8,914 nt of DNA, taken from contig USBO01000067.1 in assembly GCA_900552955.1 (NCBI GenBank), positions 1-8,914 on the forward strand. Reading direction: 5' to 3'. The position numbers and the translations under genes were made by a program. Every line of letters begins with the position of its first letter. The stretch's first letter is position 1. Positions 1 through 6,228 of the stretch are shown piece by piece. The DNA is from an uncultured Alistipes sp. Lineage in GTDB: Bacteria; Bacteroidota; Bacteroidia; Bacteroidales; Rikenellaceae. The notes beneath the pieces were generated by a model. The model did not search any database. It was not told the origin of the DNA and saw nothing but the letters and a program-made list of their open reading frames with translations.

Positions 1-664
1 CGCCCGACAGGAGCAGGCGATCAGCGATCTGAAGGTCGGCTTCGAAAAAGAACGTCACGCCGACGAACTGCGGTTGCAGGACCTCGCCTGGCAGAAGCGG
101 CTGCAGGTGGTCGTGCTGCTGCTCGTCATCGCGGCGATACTGGCCGTGGGCGCATCCGTGCTCTACTACCGCAGGGAGCGGGGGTATCGGCAGATCCTCA
201 AGCTGCGCCACGAGGCGATGGAGCGGGAGAAATGGTATCGCGCGCAGTTGCAGCGCTGCCCGAACCGACCGGCGCCCGAAACCGATTACCGCACGGAGAT
301 CAGGCAGAACGACAAACTCTACGAGCTCTTCGCGCGCCTCCAGGAGCTGATGTCCGCGCAGGAGATTTACAGACGGCACGACCTCTCGCGCGAGGCCGTC
401 GCGGCCATGCTGTCGACCAACCGCACCTATCTCAGCGAAGCGATCTCCCGGCACACGGGACTGTCGTTCGTCTACTACGTAAACTCCTTCCGGCTCGAGG
501 CGGCGGTGAAGATCCTCTCCGATCCCGACGATGAAACACCCATCAAGGCGATGGTGCACGAACTGGGATTCCGCTCGATGTCCACCTTCTACCGGCTGTT
601 TCTGGCAGCCAAAGGAGTGCCGCCTTCGCAATTCCGCGAGGAGCACAGAAAGAGGCGGCGCTGA
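1..664 (+). CDS. Membrane-anchored AraC-type HTH regulator, 3' part (5' end outside window)
   Basis: The frame is open to the left edge, so this is the C-terminal 220 or so residues of a longer protein. The TTG at 74 lies inside the frame and is not the likely start. Visible in order: a charged helical stretch (1-103), one hydrophobic membrane segment encoded at about 104-166 (VVVLLLVIAAILAVGASVLY), a basic, Arg-rich linker that may be coiled, and a C-terminal AraC/XylS-type DNA-binding domain at about 380-658. In that domain the first helix-turn-helix reads LSREAVAAMLSTNRTYLSEAI and the second contains IKAMVHELGFRSMSTFYRLF, ending with the usual GVPPSQFRE. In Bacteroidota this layout normally follows periplasmic or TPR sensor repeats, which would lie outside the window (inference). 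It should bind DNA from the inner membrane. The downstream lipoprotein gene is on the same strand and is a possible target, but nothing proves that. The HTH assignment is firm; the sensor part is unseen. Confidence 0.9.
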   Translation, partial: ARQEQAISDLKVGFEKERHADELRLQDLAWQKRLQVVVLLLVIAAILAVGASVLYYRRERGYRQILKLRHEAMEREKWYRAQLQRCPNRPAPETDYRTEIRQNDKLYELFARLQELMSAQEIYRRHDLSREAVAAMLSTNRTYLSEAISRHTGLSFVYYVNSFRLEAAVKILSDPDDETPIKAMVHELGFRSMSTFYRLFLAAKGVPPSQFREEHRKRRR

Positions 665-668
665 CCTT

Positions 669-679
669 CCCCCCCCCCC
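669..679 (+). repeat. Homopolymer run of 11 C
   Basis: Eleven consecutive C bases lie 4 bases after the regulator stop codon. Such runs are prone to slippage in replication and to sequencing length errors. It is outside any supported coding region, so a length change would not alter a protein; it could alter the 3' end of the regulator transcript. Confidence 0.9.
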
Positions 680-771
680 GAAAAGCAGCGCGCCCGTCGC
701 CGAATCGCCGTCCCCGCTCCGATCGGCAATTCCGCACCGCACAGCGGCCGTATCGGCGATCTTTCCCGTTT

Positions 772-800
772 CGACAAATTGTCGGATTGGGAAAAATCCG
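772..800 (+). promoter_or_regulatory. Palindrome plus adjacent hairpin just upstream of a promoter
   Basis: Positions 772-784 form a perfect inverted repeat, CGACAA-A-TTGTCG. It shares two bases with a second inverted repeat, CGGATT (783-788) and AATCCG (795-800), with a 6-base loop. The pair ends 3 bases before the TTG of the -33 element, where an activator would be expected to sit. The second hairpin is followed by TTCTT and could instead be a weak terminator for the regulator gene. Function is inferred from position and symmetry only. Confidence 0.35.
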
Positions 801-803
801 TTC

Positions 804-834
804 TTGCACCGGCCGGATCCATTTTTTATCTTTG
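804..834 (+). promoter_or_regulatory. Bacteroidota-type promoter of the lipoprotein gene
   Basis: TTG at 804-806 and TATCTTTG at 827-834 match the -33 and -7 (TAnnTTTG) elements recognised by the primary sigma factor of Bacteroidota, with 20 bases between them. Transcription would begin near 840, giving a leader of about 160 bases before the ATG at 1001. The -7 match is exact. Confidence 0.7.
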
Positions 835-836
835 TC

Positions 837-873
837 TCGTTCCCCTCGCCGGACGACCCGCCGGCAGGAACGA
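837..873 (+). promoter_or_regulatory. Stem-loop at the 5' end of the lipoprotein leader
   Basis: TCGTTCC (837-843) pairs with GGAACGA (867-873). Inside it GCCGG (848-852) pairs with CCGGC (861-865) around an 8-base loop, leaving a small asymmetric internal loop. Because it lies at or next to the predicted transcription start, it could protect the transcript 5' end, though part of the outer stem may precede the true start. Confidence 0.4.
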
Positions 874-1000
874 TAAGACGCCGTTCATCCCCGATCGAAT
901 CCCGCTTGCGGAGAGATCCTGCGGCAGAGCGGAAGCTCCCGTCTTCATCCAATCGTCGTAACCCGCACGGCCGGAGCTCCGGGCGACAAAACCGAACATC

Positions 1001-2722
1001 ATGAAGAGATTCCACCGTCTGCTTCTCTGGGGAGGGGCGATGGCCGCATCCCTCGCGTCGACAGCCTGCAAGGACGATCCGGCCACCGAACCCGCATCGC
1101 TCGAAGTCGCCTGTTCCGAGCAGAGGGCGCTGCCCTACCGAGGCGCGACCGTCCGGATCGTCGTGGAGACCGATGCGGCATGGAACGCAGCCAAAGCATC
1201 GGACGACGACTGGTATACGCTTTCCGCGACATCCGGCACGGGAAGCGCCAGCATCGAACTGACAGCCGAGGCCAACGCCGGCGACAACCCCCGTAAGGGG
1301 ACGGTCACGGTAACCGCGGGCCCGCTCCGGCAGAGCGTGGAGATCACGCAGCTCGGCAGGTCGTCCGAACCGCCCGCCGCGGCAGGGGCGATCGAAGGCA
1401 GGGAGGAGGGCGCCGTCGGCGAGACCATCGAACTCTCGGTGGCGCCGATCGAGGGGGCGAGCGACTACAAATGGTACCGTGACGGCGTCGAACTCCAGAC
1501 CGGCACGGAGCGCACGCTGCGCATCACCGCGGGCGGCGTCTACAAGGTCGCCGGCGTGAACGTCTCGGGCGAAGGGGCTGCCAGCCCCGAAAAGAGGGTG
1601 ACCTACGATAACGCCAAGTACGTATTCCCCGAAGCGCAAGCCTCCTACGAGGGCGGCGACTACAACAAAGAGTATCACGTCCGGCTCAGTTCGCCCACCG
1701 GCCCCGATTCCGAGGTGGGGCTCGTGCTGATCTTCTGCGAAAAGGAGCCCGAGGGCGTCGACGACCCCGCGATCGCCACCATCACGCTTCCGGCACGCGA
1801 CTACCTGGCGACGCAGCCGCTCTACAACAACTACTCGAGCGAAGGGGTCGTCCTTCCCTGCGACAACTGGGAGATGAACAAATCCCGTTTTTACGTCATC
1901 GAAGAGGGAGCCTACCTCCCCGAGGGATACAAATATCTGTGCGAAACGGGCGGATTCGAATTCAACAAGGACGAATGGGCCTACGACTTCGCCTCGGTTA
2001 AGGTCGAATACGACCCGGCCGGCCGCAGCTACACGATCAGCGGCGCCGTCCCCTGTTTCACCGTCAGCGAAGGTGTCACAACCCCCGCAGGCGTCTACGA
2101 GTTCCGCTACGAAGGCCCTCTCGCCTTCAAGAACAACTGGCGGGCCTACGACAAGTTCTATTTCACCGAGGACGATCTCGACGAAGACCTCGACCTGGTC
2201 GGTCAGATAACGCAAACGTCGACGCTGCGCTACGGCGGCAAAATCAACGGCGAAGGCCATTACTGGCATCTGGAGCTGTGGCAGAACTCGATGGATCAGC
2301 CCGGCTGGGACATCATCATGGATTTCTACACGCCGGCAGAGAACGGAATGAAGGCTCCCTACGGAACCTACACCGTCGCCGAAACGCCTCAGGCGGGCGT
2401 CCCGATGACGGCCGACCGAGGATTCTACCTGAAACCCGATTTCCACGGGCTGAAATGCCAGCGATGGAATCCGCAGGGAGGAGGCACCAGAAACGGGGGA
2501 TATGATATCCATGGGCTCGGGCAACCGGACGAACGCTCGCATGTCAAACTGAGCGACAACGGCAGCGGAGGATATCTGGTGGAGGTCGTGATGTTCGACG
2601 CCAGGGGTCACAGGATCACCGCTCAATACAGCGGAGCCATCGAGATCGAGAACATGACCCAAACGAACGTCCGCTCGGCCTTCAAACCGGCGATTCCCTT
2701 CCGGTCGAATCTGCGCAAATAA
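1001..2722 (+). CDS. Surface lipoprotein with BACON and Ig-like domains
   Basis: The 573-aa product starts with a basic, hydrophobic lipoprotein signal peptide ending at Cys23 (LASTAC). The residues after the cysteine, K-D-D, fit the Bacteroidota signal that sends lipoproteins to the outer face of the outer membrane. Residues about 33-118 look like a BACON domain (W61, WYTLSATSGTGSASIELTAEAN, then RKGTVTVTAG and VEITQLG), often linked to glycan or mucin binding. Residues about 123-203 resemble an Ig/PKD-like beta-sandwich (YKWYRDGVEL, GVYKVAGVN). The rest, about 205-551, I do not recognise as a named domain; it looks like two diverged copies of one beta-rich unit (about 205-376 and 403-551). 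There are no catalytic motifs that I can see, so binding or adhesion is more likely than an enzyme. It has its own promoter and terminator and no SusC/SusD partner here, so it is probably a single-gene unit. The ATG at 1001 is chosen because the signal peptide begins directly at it; there is no clear ribosome binding site, as is usual in the phylum. Confidence 0.85.
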   Translation: MKRFHRLLLWGGAMAASLASTACKDDPATEPASLEVACSEQRALPYRGATVRIVVETDAAWNAAKASDDDWYTLSATSGTGSASIELTAEANAGDNPRKGTVTVTAGPLRQSVEITQLGRSSEPPAAAGAIEGREEGAVGETIELSVAPIEGASDYKWYRDGVELQTGTERTLRITAGGVYKVAGVNVSGEGAASPEKRVTYDNAKYVFPEAQASYEGGDYNKEYHVRLSSPTGPDSEVGLVLIFCEKEPEGVDDPAIATITLPARDYLATQPLYNNYSSEGVVLPCDNWEMNKSRFYVIEEGAYLPEGYKYLCETGGFEFNKDEWAYDFASVKVEYDPAGRSYTISGAVPCFTVSEGVTTPAGVYEFRYEGPLAFKNNWRAYDKFYFTEDDLDEDLDLVGQITQTSTLRYGGKINGEGHYWHLELWQNSMDQPGWDIIMDFYTPAENGMKAPYGTYTVAETPQAGVPMTADRGFYLKPDFHGLKCQRWNPQGGGTRNGGYDIHGLGQPDERSHVKLSDNGSGGYLVEVVMFDARGHRITAQYSGAIEIENMTQTNVRSAFKPAIPFRSNLRK

Positions 2723-2733
2723 ACACGGACGCG

Positions 2734-2797
2734 TTCGGCCGGCTGACGGCCGAATCGGCAAAAACGCTTCGGGAAGAACCCTCGAAGCGTTTTTTTT
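2734..2797 (+). terminator. Double hairpin with T8 tract after the lipoprotein gene
   Basis: The first hairpin is TTCGGCCG (2734-2741) with CGGCCGAA (2747-2754) around 5 bases. The second pairs 2760-2771 with 2783-2794 (core AACGCTTCG / CGAAGCGTT) and runs into eight T bases at 2790-2797. The second hairpin is a textbook intrinsic terminator; the first may reinforce it. Confidence 0.9.
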
Positions 2798-2799
2798 CG

Positions 2800-2807
2800 T
2801 ACCTTCG
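2800..2807 (+). promoter_or_regulatory. Probable -7 box of the recO promoter
   Basis: TACCTTCG matches TAnnTTTG with one mismatch and begins 2 bases after the T tract of the upstream terminator, 34 bases before the recO start codon. No clear TTG appears at the -33 spacing, because that space is occupied by the terminator hairpin. A short inverted repeat, GCTCGC / GCGAGC (2808-2824), follows at the likely transcription start. Confidence 0.5.
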
Positions 2808-2841
2808 GCTCGCACTCAGCGAGCATCGAACCCGTAACGGC

Positions 2842-3567
2842 ATGAAAACCTACAAGGCGCGCGGCATCGTGCTGCACACGATCAAATACGGCGACTCGGG
2901 AATGGTCGTCTACCTGCTCACCGACCGCGGCGGGCGGCAGAGCTACATGGTGCAGGGCGTCCGCTCGACGCGCGGCCGCGGCTCGAAACTGGCGCTCTTC
3001 CAGCCGATGTTCGCCGTCGAGTTCGAGGGCGTGGAGTCGTCGCGCATGCAGATGCACCGCTTCCGCGAGGTGCGCAGCGGCATCGTCCTGCAATCGCTGC
3101 CCTTCGACGTGCGTAAGTCGACCATCGCGCTCTTCATGGCCGAGGTGCTCTACCGGCTGGTTCGGGAATCCGAGCCCGACGCACGGCTCTTCGACTTCGT
3201 GTGGGGCTCGGTGGAGGCGCTCGACACGCTCGCCGAAGGGGTCGCCAACTTCCACCTGTGGTTTCTGACGAATCTGAGCCGTTTTCTGGGCTTCTCGCCG
3301 GGCAACGCCTACCTCCCGGGAGCGTGGTTCGACATCCGCGAGGGATCGTTCACGCTGCAGCGTCCGGCCCACGACCAAGCGCTCACGGCCGACGACGCCC
3401 GCATCCTGCACGACCTGCTGGAGTGCGACGTGCGCTACATCGCCGAGATCGGACTCAACCGCCGGCAGCGCGTGGCCTATCTCGACGCCCTGCTGGTCTA
3501 CTACGGCTACCACCTCGACGCGATTCACGCCGTGCAGTCGGTAAGGATTTTGCAGGAGGTTTTCTGA
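2842..3567 (+). CDS. recO: DNA repair protein RecO
   Basis: The 241-aa protein has the usual RecO length. The N-terminal OB-fold begins with the hallmark ARGIVLHTIKYGDSGMVVYLLTD pattern (residues 6-28), continues through SYMVQGVRSTRGRGSKLALFQP (34-55), and is followed by the helical C-terminal domain: FLTNLSRFLGFSP (141-153), FDIREGSF (163-170), LNRRQRVAYLDALLVYYGYHL (205-225) and the terminal SVRILQEVF. RecO works in the cytoplasm in the RecFOR pathway, binding SSB-coated single-stranded DNA with RecR to load RecA and anneal strands. The zinc-finger cysteines found in many Gram-positive RecO proteins are missing (only Cys195 is present), as is usual in this phylum. Its promoter is fused to the upstream terminator. 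The next gene starts 24 bases after its stop, so the two are probably cotranscribed. Confidence 0.95.
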   Translation: MKTYKARGIVLHTIKYGDSGMVVYLLTDRGGRQSYMVQGVRSTRGRGSKLALFQPMFAVEFEGVESSRMQMHRFREVRSGIVLQSLPFDVRKSTIALFMAEVLYRLVRESEPDARLFDFVWGSVEALDTLAEGVANFHLWFLTNLSRFLGFSPGNAYLPGAWFDIREGSFTLQRPAHDQALTADDARILHDLLECDVRYIAEIGLNRRQRVAYLDALLVYYGYHLDAIHAVQSVRILQEVF

Positions 3568-3591
3568 CGAACCGCAAAACCGCAACCGACC

Positions 3592-4071
3592 ATGACCAGC
3601 AAGTCCCTTCACCTCACGATCCTTCTGCTGCTCGCCGCAGGGGCCGCCGCGGCGCAGCAACCGCCCCTCACGGAGGCCGGCGCCGAACGGCAGGAGCGCC
3701 GGCAGGCCCGCGAAACGACCGAACAGCGCGCCGAGCAGACGCTCGACGGAGAGCTCAGCACCCTGCTCGAACGCATCCCCGACTCGCTGCGCGCCGACGG
3801 CTGGATTCCCGGGACGGTCGTCGTCGACGGCCGCATTCTCGAACCCGTCGCGCTGCGGGCCCCCGAGCCCGAGCAATGGAACATGCCCCGACAGCCGGGC
3901 ATCACCCCCATCGAGCGCGACTTCGTGCGGCGCCTCACCGGCGGATGGCTCGCCGTCTCCAACGGGCAGGCCGTCAACTGGGAGTACGGACGCCGCATCT
4001 GGGGCGTGGGGAGCATCTACCCGGGCAGCTACCTCGACGCCCGCACGCTGTCGTTCCCGCTGCCGCGGTAG
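3592..4071 (+). CDS. Small exported protein of unknown function
   Basis: I do not recognise this 159-aa protein. It has a clear Sec signal peptide (KSLHLTILLLLAAGAAAA, probable cleavage after Ala21, before QQPP). Residues 25-60 are charged, rich in Arg, Glu and Gln, and probably helical. The rest has a Trp/Gly-rich pattern: WIPGTVVVDGRIL (71-83), a linker with PEPEQWNMP, then GGWLAVSNGQAVNWEYGRRIWGVGSIYPGSY (117-147). No lipobox, membrane segment or catalytic motif is seen, so a soluble periplasmic protein is likely. It follows recO closely on the same strand, but nothing in it suggests DNA repair, so the link is probably only transcriptional. Coding potential is supported by the signal peptide and by codon use matching the neighbours. 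Confidence 0.75.
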   Translation: MTSKSLHLTILLLLAAGAAAAQQPPLTEAGAERQERRQARETTEQRAEQTLDGELSTLLERIPDSLRADGWIPGTVVVDGRILEPVALRAPEPEQWNMPRQPGITPIERDFVRRLTGGWLAVSNGQAVNWEYGRRIWGVGSIYPGSYLDARTLSFPLPR

Positions 4072-4106
4072 CCGCACGACAGCCCTCGATCGGATGATTA
4101 TAGGTA

Positions 4107-4146
4107 TTTTCGCGTAGGGAAATCCGGGAATATCTTTCGATCTTTG
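4107..4146 (+). promoter_or_regulatory. Probable promoter region of the porin gene
   Basis: Two adjacent -7-like boxes are visible: TATCTTTC (4131-4138) and GATCTTTG (4139-4146), each one mismatch from TAnnTTTG. A TTTC at 4108-4111 lies at about the -33 distance from the first box; the second has no good -33 match. Transcription would start about 15-30 bases before the ATG at 4173. Which box is used cannot be decided from sequence. I see no terminator in the 101-base gap after the preceding gene, so read-through from recO is possible. Confidence 0.5.
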
Positions 4147-4172
4147 CCGCTGCAAAACAATCCTTACGACAT

Positions 4173-5246
4173 ATGAAGAGATCACTTCTCGCACTGGCCG
4201 CAGCCGCCGGCCTCCTTCCGGCGACACAGGCCGCCGCACAGCGGCGCGATTCGCTCGCCGCGACCGTCGACCGCCTCTCGGCCGAGGTGGCGTCGCTCGA
4301 ACGCCGGCAGACGACCGCCGAAAAGATCCGCGCGCAACTGCCCCACATCTCGGGATACATCCAGCTCGACTACGAATGGAAGGACGACGCCTCGACATTC
4401 CGCGTCAAGCGCGCCCGCGTGGAGTTCAGGGGCGACCTCTCGCCCAAGATCGACTACCGCCTGCAACTCGAGTTCGCCTCGCCCAAGATCGTCGACGCCT
4501 ACCTGCGCTTCAAACCCTTCGAGGCGCTCAACGTGCAGATCGGACAGTTCAAAGTGCCCTTCACCATCGAAAACACCCACTATGCACCGCTCAAGTTCGA
4601 ATTCATCGAGTATTCGCTGGTACTCTCGCGGCTGATGGGACTCGACGACGTGAGCGGCATCAAGTCAACGGGCCGCGACGCGGGGGCGCAGCTCTACGGC
4701 GACCTCTTCCGCCGCGAGGGTTTCAGCATGCTGAGTTACAACATCGGAGTCTTCAACGGCGAGGGAATCAACACCAAGGACAAGAACAAAAGCAAGGATT
4801 TCGTCGCACGGCTCATGTTCCGCCCCCTGGGGCCGCTCGCGCTGGCAGGCTACTACTACCGCGGCGAGGTGGGCGAGCGGCATCTGCCCCGCAACCGCTA
4901 CGGCGGCGGCATCTGCTACGACGACGACCGCTGGGTGGCCCGCGGCGAGTATGTCGCCGGACGGACGGGCATCCTCGCGGACGGCGCACGCACGACCTTC
5001 GACAGCGAAGGGTTTTACGCAATGGCCGCCTGCTGGGTCACACCCCGATGGATGCCTGCCGTGCGCTGCGAGCTGTTCGACGCCGTGTCGGGCCGCAAAT
5101 CGGCGCGCCAGACCAACTACACCGCGGGGGTCACCTACCAGCCGTGGAAATACCTGCGCTGCCAGCTCAACTACACCTACGAACGCTACGGCGGCACGAA
5201 CCCCGACCGCAACGTCATCGCGGCGATGCTCACGGGGGTCTTCTGA
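4173..5246 (+). CDS. Phosphate-selective porin O/P family outer-membrane protein
   Basis: The 357-aa protein has a signal peptide (KRSLLALAAAAGLLPATQAAA, cleavage near residue 22) and a short N-terminal heptad-like helix (RDSLAATVDRLSAEVASLERRQ, 25-46). In porins of this type such a helix can form a trimeric coiled coil at the periplasmic side. From about residue 58 it is a beta-barrel with alternating strands typical of the OprO/OprP-like family: FRVKRARVEFRGDL (76-89), KIDYRLQLEFAS (92-103), VDAYLRFKPFEALNVQIGQFKVPF (107-130), then NIGVFNGEGINTKDKNKSKDF (190-210). It ends in Phe, the usual signal for insertion by the BAM complex. The family forms anion-selective or polyanion pores, but Bacteroidota members vary and phosphate specificity is not shown here. 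It is the last gene on the + strand before a convergent operon. The ATG is set by the signal peptide. Confidence 0.88.
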   Translation: MKRSLLALAAAAGLLPATQAAAQRRDSLAATVDRLSAEVASLERRQTTAEKIRAQLPHISGYIQLDYEWKDDASTFRVKRARVEFRGDLSPKIDYRLQLEFASPKIVDAYLRFKPFEALNVQIGQFKVPFTIENTHYAPLKFEFIEYSLVLSRLMGLDDVSGIKSTGRDAGAQLYGDLFRREGFSMLSYNIGVFNGEGINTKDKNKSKDFVARLMFRPLGPLALAGYYYRGEVGERHLPRNRYGGGICYDDDRWVARGEYVAGRTGILADGARTTFDSEGFYAMAACWVTPRWMPAVRCELFDAVSGRKSARQTNYTAGVTYQPWKYLRCQLNYTYERYGGTNPDRNVIAAMLTGVF

Positions 5247-5267
5247 CAGCCTTATCCGCAAACGGCC

Positions 5268-5296
5268 GGGGGCGGGCAATCTGATTGCCCGCCCCC
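5268..5296. terminator. 13-bp hairpin between convergent genes
   Basis: Positions 5268-5280 (GGGGGCGGGCAAT) pair perfectly with 5284-5296 around a CTG loop. The hairpin lies 22 bases after the porin stop and 21 bases past the end of the hydrolase gene on the other strand, so it can serve both. Neither side has a real T tract, so it may act as a mRNA 3'-end block or a weak terminator. Confidence 0.65.
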
Positions 5297-5316
5297 CGCT
5301 GCGTCATGCGCCGCTC

Positions 5317-6225
5317 TCAACGCAGCGTGAACTCCGCGCTGAGGAAATAGTGGTCGCTGGGGTACATATCGCCCTTGCGGTCGCGCACGATCTCGGCCTC
5401 GCGCACCTCCACGTCGCCGCGGTAGAAGATGAAGTCGATGCGGCGGGGCGAATGCTTGGGCTGGTAGGCGTCGCCCTTGAAGGCGTGGGCCGTCGTCCCC
5501 CCCTCGGCGGGGCCGTGAATGGTCTCATACATCTCGCGCCACCCGTCGACCGTGCGGATGTAGCCGATCGGCGCGCTGGCGATGCCGGCGTTGAAATCGC
5601 CGCAGAGAATCTGCGGGAAGTCGGCGGCATACTGCCCGCACTCCTCCATCACCATGCGGATCTGCTCGCGCCGCGCCTCGTCGCTCTTGTGGTCGAGGTG
5701 CACGTCGAGCACGCGCAGCTCCCTGCCCGAGCGCCGGTCGCGCAGCCGCACCCAGTTGCAGTGACGCGCCCGCGTGGTGTTCCACGAACAACTGCCGCCG
5801 ATGAGCGGCTGCTCGGAGAGCCAGTAGCAGCCCGCCGAGACGAACTCGTAGCGGTCGCGGCGGAAGAAGATCACGTTCTTGCCGATGAAGTGGTACCCCT
5901 CGGTGTGGGGATCCATCTCGGGCCCCGCGAAGCCGTAGGGCACGTAGTCGCGCAGCTTCTCCTTCAGATAGGCGTAGGAGTCGTAGATCACCTCCTGCAT
6001 GCAGATGATGTCGGGACGCCGCGAGCGGATCGTCTCGACGCACAGGTCGCGGCGGTTCTCCCACACCCGCTCGGGGTGGGGAGCGTCGGCCTCGAGCCCC
6101 GTGATGCGGATGTTGCACGTCATCACACGGTGTATGCCGTCGCGGCACTCAGCCTTTTTGCGGGCTTCGGCGGTGCCGGCCAGCGACAGCAGCGCACCGG
6201 CAACTATCAGAATCCTGCGGAACAT
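5317..6225 (-). CDS. Exported endonuclease/exonuclease/phosphatase (EEP) family hydrolase
   Basis: The 302-aa product starts with a signal peptide (FRRILIVAGALLSLAGTAEA, cleavage near residue 21), so it acts in the periplasm or outside. The rest is a complete EEP (DNase I/exonuclease III fold) domain with the expected metal and catalytic residues: Asn38 (MTCNIR), Glu78 (CMQEV), His176 and Asp178 (DVHLDHKS), Asp210 and Asn212 (CGDFNA), Asp264 (RIDFIF) and the final SDH triad Ser290-Asp291-His292. The fold cleaves phosphodiester or phosphoester bonds with Mg2+; the substrate (nucleic acid, phospholipid, inositol or sugar phosphate) cannot be told from these motifs. It starts 3 bases after the stop of the upstream oxidoreductase, with AGAGAG near the end of that gene as a possible ribosome binding site, so translation is probably coupled. 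All key residues are present, so it should be active. Confidence 0.9.
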   Translation of the reverse strand: MFRRILIVAGALLSLAGTAEARKKAECRDGIHRVMTCNIRITGLEADAPHPERVWENRRDLCVETIRSRRPDIICMQEVIYDSYAYLKEKLRDYVPYGFAGPEMDPHTEGYHFIGKNVIFFRRDRYEFVSAGCYWLSEQPLIGGSCSWNTTRARHCNWVRLRDRRSGRELRVLDVHLDHKSDEARREQIRMVMEECGQYAADFPQILCGDFNAGIASAPIGYIRTVDGWREMYETIHGPAEGGTTAHAFKGDAYQPKHSPRRIDFIFYRGDVEVREAEIVRDRKGDMYPSDHYFLSAEFTLR

Positions 6226-6228
6226 GCG

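Larger units (their letters stand above)
665..1000 (+). other. Intergenic region and leader of the lipoprotein gene
   Basis: This 336-base stretch separates the regulator stop from the lipoprotein start. I see no credible gene in it: short open frames exist but lack any recognisable protein pattern. It holds an 11-C run, a 13-bp palindrome, a 6-bp hairpin, a Bacteroidota-type promoter and a leader hairpin, each listed separately. The predicted leader from the transcription start to the ATG is about 160 bases, long enough for post-transcriptional control, but I recognise no known riboswitch. Confidence 0.7.

Noticed and set aside
74..664. A start of the regulator at the TTG at 74
   Set aside because: The frame is open to the window edge, and the protein family needs a sensor region ahead of the membrane segment, so this is an internal Leu codon.
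779..961. A 60-codon + strand frame in the gap before the lipoprotein
   Set aside because: It overlaps the promoter and leader and has no recognisable protein features.
2808..2824. A 6-bp inverted repeat (GCTCGC/GCGAGC) before recO as an operator
   Set aside because: It is short, GC-rich and lies at the transcription start; chance occurrence is likely, so it is only mentioned with the promoter.
2623..4398. A 591-codon open frame on the - strand opposite recO and the small exported protein
   Set aside because: It overlaps four well-supported + strand genes (the lipoprotein end, recO, the exported protein and the porin start), runs across a terminator, and has an Arg/Ala-rich composition with no domain; a shadow of codon bias.
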